From assembly GCA_022825725.1 (NCBI GenBank), contig JAJDWE010000024.1, forward strand, positions 1 through 52,276: a DNA stretch of 52,276 nt, in the 5' to 3' direction. Source of the stretch: Gemmatimonadota bacterium (GTDB lineage Bacteria; Gemmatimonadota; Gemmatimonadetes; Palauibacterales; Palauibacteraceae). The notes beneath the pieces were generated by a model. That model had not been told where the DNA came from, ran no database searches, and was given only the letters and a program-made list of their open reading frames with translations. This document shows, one piece after another, positions 48,259 to 52,276 of this stretch. The translations under genes were made by a program, and so were the position numbers. Numbering within the stretch: the first letter of the stretch is position 1; the number at the start of each line of letters is the position of its first letter.

Positions 48259-49428
48259 ATGACGAAACGACCTAGGACACTCTCCGCCGCGTTCGTGCGG
48301 ACGGTGGGCCGAACCGGCGTGTACGGCGATGGTCGGGGCGGGCGGGGGTTGAGCCTCCGGGTGTACCGGACGGTCGACGGCCGGATCACCAAGACGTGGC
48401 GGCAGCGCGTCAGGATCGGCGGGCGGCTGACCTCGATCGGCCTCGGGCCGTATCCCGAGGTCACGCTCGCCGAGGCTCGCCGGAAGGCGCTGGACAACAG
48501 CCGCATGGTCCGCCAAGGCCGGGACCCGCGCGGGCGCGGCGTGCCGACGTTCGCCAAGGCCGCCCAGCGGACCATCGAGCTTCACCGCGACTCATGGAAG
48601 GAGGGAAGCCCTCTCCCCCAGCAGTGGGAATCGACGTTCCGGCGTCACGCCGCACCGCTCCTGGACAAGCCCGTGGACCGGATCACGAGCGCGGACGTGC
48701 TCAGGTGCCTCTCGCCGATCTGGAGCACCATGCCCACAGCCGCCCGGAAGGCCAAGCACCGGATCGCCGCCGTCTTCCGCTGGTCCATTGGGAAGAACTA
48801 CCGCCGGGACAATCCGGTCGACCGTGCGGTCGCGGCGCTGCCGAAACAGAACGGCAGCCCCGGGGGCCACCACCGCGCGTTGCCGCACGGCGATGTCGGG
48901 GCGGCACTCGCGGCGATCCGCCGGGTGGGAAAGGGGAGCCCGCCGGCGTTGTGCGTCGAACTGATTGCGCTGACGGCGGTTCGTCCCGGCGAGGCGCGCG
49001 GCGCCCGCTGGGACGAGATCGACGTGGACGCGGCCAGGTGGACGATTCCGGCGTCGAGGATGAAGGCGGGCCGCGAGTTCGCCGTCCCGCTCAGCACGGG
49101 CGCGCTGGACGTGCTGGAAAGGGCGCGCAAGCTGTCGGCCGGGTCGCCGCTGGTGTTCCTGTCGCAAACCGGAAGGGTGCTCGCGCCGAAGACGGTGTCG
49201 AGCGTGCTCCGGCTCGCCGGTGTGGACTCGACGCTGCACGGATTCCGGTCGAGCGCGCGGTCGTGGATGGCTGAGTCCGGTGTTCCCGCCGAGGTCGCGG
49301 AGGCCTGCCTCGCCCATGTCCCGAAGAGCAAGATCGTTCAGGCGTATCAGCGATCCGACCTGCTGGAGAAGCGCGCCGAGGTCGTGCAGGCGTGGAGTGA
49401 TTACCTCACATCGCGCGATACGCCGTAG
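48259..49428 (+). CDS. P4-type tyrosine integrase
   Basis: A 389-residue site-specific recombinase. N-terminal VGRTGVYGDGRGGRGLSLRV and GLGPYPEVTLAEARRKALDN form the arm-binding region of P4-like integrases. Catalytic residues: Arg in LTAVRPGEARGARWDEID, H-x-x-R in HGFRSSARSW, His in CLAHVPKSK and Tyr in VQAYQRS. ATG 48259 follows GGGAAGGAA; the frame is open back to 48175. It would insert and excise the element at its left end. Confidence 0.93.
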   Translation: MTKRPRTLSAAFVRTVGRTGVYGDGRGGRGLSLRVYRTVDGRITKTWRQRVRIGGRLTSIGLGPYPEVTLAEARRKALDNSRMVRQGRDPRGRGVPTFAKAAQRTIELHRDSWKEGSPLPQQWESTFRRHAAPLLDKPVDRITSADVLRCLSPIWSTMPTAARKAKHRIAAVFRWSIGKNYRRDNPVDRAVAALPKQNGSPGGHHRALPHGDVGAALAAIRRVGKGSPPALCVELIALTAVRPGEARGARWDEIDVDAARWTIPASRMKAGREFAVPLSTGALDVLERARKLSAGSPLVFLSQTGRVLAPKTVSSVLRLAGVDSTLHGFRSSARSWMAESGVPAEVAEACLAHVPKSKIVQAYQRSDLLEKRAEVVQAWSDYLTSRDTP

Positions 49429-49537
49429 GTTGTCGCAACGTTCCGGGGCGGACAGCTTTGTTGGAGGGAGCCCCGAAGAATCGATCGCCAGAGCCAGCCA
49501 GACGCATCTCGACGAACGGCGTGGCGGCCAGAACCCG

Positions 49538-50056
49538 ATGGAATTGACCATGACAACGCGACAGCATCCGCTCCACCACCTGAGGCACGGTCAGGCCTTA
49601 GCCCTCCAGTACGCGGCTCAAATCCTGATCAACTCACAGCGTGACCCTCGCCGTGCGTTGTCAGGTGCGCAGTTGGCCGCCACGAACGCCGTCAATACGA
49701 CGGCTCTCGGTTGCCAGTACGCCGCCCGCATCCTGTTGCCGTTTGTCGTGGAGCTCGCTCTGAAGGCGCTGATCGGCAAGCACAACAACGACCAAGGTTC
49801 GTGGGGGCACCACCTGTCCAAGTTGTACGACGAGCTACCCGCGAACGTGCAGGCCGAGTTGGAGCGCGATTTCGCACACATCAAGCGGACAGAGATGCCC
49901 GCTGAAACGAGGTTGGCGCGGGACATTCTGGCAGATCACCACCACGACTTTCCGGACTGGCGCTATCTCGATGATCCGAACAAGCTGGTGAGCGGCCCGG
50001 TCGATACTCTGCAGTACGTCGCGTGCTCGATCCTCAACGTCTACAACTCAACGTGA
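49538..50056 (+). CDS. HEPN-like protein (element cargo)
   Basis: A 172-residue helical protein. Central block ILLPFVVELALKALIGKH then GHHLSKLYDELPANVQAELE resembles the ELxLKALL...GHDLxxLFxxL pattern of HEPN-type proteins seen in integrative elements. The N-terminus adds a helix with HLRHGQALALQYAAQI. No clear R-x4-6-H RNase motif is seen, so nuclease activity is uncertain. It follows the integrase and is convergent with the repressor. Possible defence or abortive-infection cargo. Confidence 0.65.
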   Translation: MELTMTTRQHPLHHLRHGQALALQYAAQILINSQRDPRRALSGAQLAATNAVNTTALGCQYAARILLPFVVELALKALIGKHNNDQGSWGHHLSKLYDELPANVQAELERDFAHIKRTEMPAETRLARDILADHHHDFPDWRYLDDPNKLVSGPVDTLQYVACSILNVYNST

Positions 50057-50109
50057 GGCTGCCCACGGCTCCCGCTGCTTGACTGGGTTCGCGCCACCAC
50101 CTGCGTGGC

Positions 50110-50823
50110 CTACAGCCGCCGTGAGACCCAGACGGCGCGGCCGACGACGCGGACCTCCTCGGCGGGACGTTCGTAGCTGTCGTACTCGGGGTTGAGTGAC
50201 TTGAGCACCACCCTGGGCGGGTCGGAGTGGGGTACGTGCTCGATCCGCTTGGCGACGAGTCCCATGCCGTCCCAGATCACGAAGACGCCGGGCGGCACCG
50301 GCACTTGGCGGCTCACGTCGATCAGGATGCGGTCGCCGCTCGATAGCAGCGGCTCCATCGAGTCGCCGTCGACCGCGATCATTTGCAAGTCCTCGGGCTT
50401 GGCCCGGAACTCGTGGCGGATCAGGGGATCGGCGAACAGCCACATGTCCCTCGTCCGCTCGAACTCGTCGTTCCAAGCTCCCGGACCCGCCGACGCGCGG
50501 ATATCGATCTCGGGCACGGCGCTGTAGCCCCTCGGGGCGGCGTGCGGTGCGACCACGGGCGGTTTCCGGCGCGCTTTGCGGCTGAAGCCCCGGTCGTGCT
50601 TGAGCAGGTCGGGGCTGCACCCCAGATGCTCCGCCAGCGCCTCCCGGTCGTCCTCGCCCAGCACGCGGGGCGTGCCCCGATGGACGAACTGGTGCAGGTA
50701 GGCAGGGTTGCGCTCCATGGCGCGCGAGGCCGTGCGCAGGTTCGTGCGGCTGTCGGCCACCAGCCTGAGCAGCCTCCGGCGCACCGGGTCCAGTTGATCG
50801 GTGTCTTTCCTTCTTCGTCCCAT
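50110..50823 (-). CDS. S24-family repressor (LexA/CI-like)
   Basis: A 237-residue protein. The first ~70 residues form a helix-turn-helix (ASRAMERNPAYLHQFVHRG); the C-terminal half is an S24 peptidase with the catalytic dyad Ser155 in DGDSMEPLL and Lys192 in LVAKRIEH. Such repressors cleave themselves after DNA damage and release the element's genes. Start ATG 50823 is divergent from the small regulator-alpA pair, and the 193-base region between them should hold the operators. The C-terminal DEFERTRDMW segment is the usual linker. Confidence 0.9.
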   Translation of the reverse strand: MGRRRKDTDQLDPVRRRLLRLVADSRTNLRTASRAMERNPAYLHQFVHRGTPRVLGEDDREALAEHLGCSPDLLKHDRGFSRKARRKPPVVAPHAAPRGYSAVPEIDIRASAGPGAWNDEFERTRDMWLFADPLIRHEFRAKPEDLQMIAVDGDSMEPLLSSGDRILIDVSRQVPVPPGVFVIWDGMGLVAKRIEHVPHSDPPRVVLKSLNPEYDSYERPAEEVRVVGRAVWVSRRL

Positions 50824-50826
50824 GAG

Positions 50827-50970
50827 TGGGAAAATACCTACTTCATGCGGCCAGAGCAACCGGGTTCCCGATACGGCGTAGGCGGTTTTTGGCCCGGCTG
50901 GCGATGATCTCCAGAAATCCGGTTCCGTATCCCGTTGTCTCTCAAACGACGTGGGAAATAGCCGATTTCC
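50827..50970. promoter_or_regulatory. probable repressor operator region
   Basis: Between the divergent repressor and regulator genes, GTGGGAAAATACCTACT (50826-50842) resembles GTGGGAAATAGCCGATTTCC (50951-50970), the latter containing the palindrome GGAAAT-N5-ATTTCC. ATACGG (50871-50876) is also repeated in inverted form, CCGTAT, near 50926. These AT-rich palindromes are the likely binding sites of the S24 repressor. Confidence 0.4.
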
Positions 50971-51016
50971 TACTCCCTTGCGGCGCTTGCCACCACTGTG
51001 TTTGGGTGGATGGGCA

Positions 51017-51265
51017 ATGGAGAGCCTGACGAAGCACTTCGAGCGCCGCGTGGCCGCGTTCCTTCAGCGCGTACGGATGTCCCCGTCGGAGTTCGGGGAG
51101 CGCGCGGTCGGGGACCGGAACTTCCTGGGCGACGTGCGCCGGGGCCGTTCGCCGAGGCTGGCGACCGCGGACCGGGTTCTGGCGTTCATGGAGGCTTTCG
51201 GCCGGAGTCGCGAATCGGACGGTTCCCGGGATTCATCAATCAGCGAAGGAGGTAGGAAAGGATGA
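51017..51265 (+). CDS. small element-encoded regulator, XRE-like
   Basis: An 82-residue basic protein: HFERRVAAFLQRVRMSPSEF then GERAVGDRNFLGDVRRGRSP and ATADRVLAFMEAFG. This looks like a Cro/XRE-like helix-turn-helix variant. Its stop overlaps the AlpA gene start (ATGA), so both are cotranslated. It probably counteracts the S24 repressor or controls excision. No firm family assignment. Confidence 0.65.
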   Translation: MESLTKHFERRVAAFLQRVRMSPSEFGERAVGDRNFLGDVRRGRSPRLATADRVLAFMEAFGRSRESDGSRDSSISEGGRKG

Positions 51266-51489
51266 CGAGCACGACCGAGCGCAAGACACTGTTGCGGGTA
51301 CGCTTCCTGCGGCTGCCGGAGGTGCTGGAGCGCACCGGCCTGTCGCGGAGCACGATCTACGTGCGGCTGGAGCAAGGGCTCTTCCCGAGGCCCGTGTCGT
51401 TGGGCGCCCGCGCGGTGGGCTGGATCGAGTCGGAGGTGGACGAGTGGATCCGCCAGCGGATCGAGGATAGCCGGGACGGCGCGGCGTGA
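51262..51489 (+). CDS. AlpA-family excisionase/transcriptional activator
   Basis: A 75-residue MerR-like winged helix protein. FLRLPEVLERTGLSRSTIYV then FPRPVSLGARAVGWIESEVD followed by EWIRQRIE are the AlpA signature. AlpA proteins in P4-like elements switch on integrase or serve as directionality factors for excision. It overlaps the upstream regulator gene. Confidence 0.9.
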   Translation: MTSTTERKTLLRVRFLRLPEVLERTGLSRSTIYVRLEQGLFPRPVSLGARAVGWIESEVDEWIRQRIEDSRDGAA

Positions 51490-51861
51490 GACAGGTTTCC
51501 GGCAGCCGTCGCTCAACGGGTCGGGGGTGCCACTGGCGGAGCCCGATACGGCTCCGGGACGGCGCTGGAAGTCTTGGGAAACCGCCTCGATTCGGGCGGT
51601 TGACACGGTCGGAATCAGGCTTCTCCGTGTACGGTATGGAGACTCCGCCGACCCGAGATTCCCAGCGCCGCAAGCCGTCCGGCGCGCTTCCCCAAGGGCT
51701 GGCTGACGGCCTTAAGGTCCGTAAGCCAGCACACGCGATGTTGAACATCGCGGCTGGCGAGGGGATGCTACGCCCCCCTTCGAACCCCCGGCCTGTCGCG
51801 CCGCTGGCGGAGCAGCGGCCGCGCGGAGGCGAGGCCCCCGAACCCCGTCGTCGGTGCGCTC
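51490..51861 (+). other. structured non-coding region before mobC, candidate oriT
   Basis: This 372-base gap has no convincing gene. It contains a 7+4-bp hairpin (51698-51709 with 51719-51730), a 9-1-9 perfect palindrome CGCGATGTTGAACATCGCG (51734-51752) flanked by CCAGC/GCTGG, and a GGGG-ATGCTACG-CCCC hairpin (51763-51778) followed by TTCGAACCCCCGGCC. A cluster of inverted repeats directly before mobC suits an origin of transfer. TTGACA at 51600-51605 has no good -10. Confidence 0.4.
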
Positions 51862-52119
51862 ATGGCTGAGCATCGCACCGTGATGGTCGCCGCGCGCGTC
51901 ACGCCCGCCGAGCACGCTGCTTGGCGGAAAAAGGCGGCCGCGGCGGGCGTCTCCCCCTCGGCGCTGCTTCGCGAGGCGATGGCGCGGACGCGGACCTGGA
52001 CCGCTCCGGCCCAGGCCATCGAGCGCGAGCGCACCCGCCAGATCGCTCGCATCGGCAACAACCTGAACCAACTCGCGCGCTGGGCGAGCATGCGCATTCC
52101 CGTGTGGATCTGTTTGTGA
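51862..52119 (+). CDS. mobC: MobC-like relaxosome protein, probably frameshifted
   Basis: An 85-residue protein with N-terminal RHH (VMVAARVTPAEHAAWRKKA) and the MobC hallmark RIGNNLNQLARWA. Normal MobC continues ~30-40 residues after ARWAN. Here frame 1 ends ARWASMRIPVWICL and stops, whereas the +2 shifted frame continues HSRVDLFVIVELTELPARIP to a stop at 52163, which fits MobC much better. A single-base indel near 52085-52092 is likely. MobC helps the relaxase nick oriT; no relaxase is visible before the window end. Confidence 0.75.
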   Translation: MAEHRTVMVAARVTPAEHAAWRKKAAAAGVSPSALLREAMARTRTWTAPAQAIERERTRQIARIGNNLNQLARWASMRIPVWICL

Positions 52120-52169
52120 TCGTTGAACTTACGGAATTGCCGGCCCGAATTCCCGCTGATTGATTCCCG

Positions 52170-52276
52170 CTACTTCGACTTCCCGTCGCGCACCCTTCTG
52201 CGGGCGTCCAGCGCCTTCCTGAGCTGTCCCTCATCCGCTCTCATGTAGCACTGAAGGACGGTCTTTGCCGTTTTCC
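52170..52276 (-). CDS. C-terminal end of a second tyrosine integrase (partial)
   Basis: The minus-strand frame open to the window edge ends KTAKTVLQCYMRADEGQLRK then ALDARRRVRDGKSK. K-T-V-x-x-C/V-Y matches the catalytic Tyr segment of phage-type integrases. It belongs to a second recombinase, facing opposite to the first. The rest lies outside the window. Confidence 0.6.
   Translation of the reverse strand, partial: KTAKTVLQCYMRADEGQLRKALDARRRVRDGKSK

Larger units (their letters stand above)
48087..52276 (+). mobile_element. integrative mobilizable element (left part; right end outside window)
   Basis: From the break in the LRR gene onward the window holds a P4-type integrase, HEPN protein, S24 repressor, small regulator, AlpA-type excisionase, structured non-coding DNA and mobC. 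This set is typical of mobilizable islands that move with the help of a conjugative plasmid. The left boundary is placed at the break in the LRR homology (about 48085-48095). The right boundary is not visible: the tail of a second integrase is met at 52170. AT-rich near-repeats of CTTATGT at 48213-48237 may be integrase arm sites. Confidence 0.65.

Noticed and set aside
49440-49495. Hairpin CGGGGC/GCCCCG after the integrase as another NYN-type leader
   Set aside because: Only six paired bases, none of the CAAGACT, CTACC or CATCTA motifs, and no NYN gene follows.

Overview
The window is a high-GC bacterial chromosome segment. Frequent lipoprotein signals, a TonB-dependent receptor with a carboxypeptidase-like N-terminal domain, DUF1592/DUF1552 proteins, LVIVD and NHL propeller lipoproteins, S9 peptidases and an LRR-metzincin point to a Gram-negative heterotroph. 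I infer a Gemmatimonadota-like, possibly sponge-associated marine lineage from this gene mix; no marker gene confirms it. I saw no rRNA, tRNA or CRISPR array.

Layout. 1-8.2 kb: the 3' end of an SDR gene; two paralogous 211-aa NYN-domain nuclease genes (684-1319 and 7537-8172), each behind a matching promoter and a matching ~90-nt structured leader RNA; between them DUF6526, a hydantoinase-like amidohydrolase, a DUF6941-hicA-hicB set and an SLC13/TrkA-C permease. 8.4-10.6 kb: a lipoprotein, a small protein and an exported arginase-family lipoprotein; then, convergent, a serpin. 12-13.7 kb: an overlapping minus-strand operon higB-higA-FitA-like-PH-like-membrane protein. 13.7-17.8 kb: an orphan HicB, a TonB receptor behind a Fur-box-like site, an Erm-type rRNA methyltransferase, and an AF2212/PemK toxin-antitoxin pair. 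18.7-22.3 kb: a probable Fur-regulated operon of helix-hairpin-helix lipoprotein, PepSY membrane protein, ABC ATPase and permease. 22.3-25.7 kb: CPBP protease and SDR, an M20 peptidase, an RHH antitoxin with a truncated vapC, and then a 176-bp MITE-like element.

26-32.8 kb: a taurine catabolic locus. xsc, tpa, a short reductive-dehalogenase-like Fe-S protein and DUF3667 form one operon, with an AGCS symporter divergent. Taurine would be transaminated to sulfoacetaldehyde, then cleaved to acetyl phosphate and sulfite. 32.8-45.4 kb: a tight seven-gene operon of mostly exported proteins (DUF1592/PSD1 cytochrome-like, DUF1552, ankyrin, NHL propeller, two LVIVD paralogues, S9 peptidase). 45.4-48 kb: small ORFs and an LRR-metzincin whose 5' end appears to have been destroyed by a mobile element. 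48.1 kb to the end: part of an integrative mobilizable element (P4-type integrase, HEPN protein, S24 repressor, small regulator, AlpA, candidate oriT, frameshifted mobC), ending in the tail of a second integrase.

The strongest candidate for an undescribed system is the duplicated NYN nuclease with its conserved leader RNA: sequence motifs are kept in unpaired positions while both helices change with compensation. Other notable points are the taurine operon containing an RdhA-like protein and the toxin-antitoxin operon that runs into PH-like and membrane protein genes.
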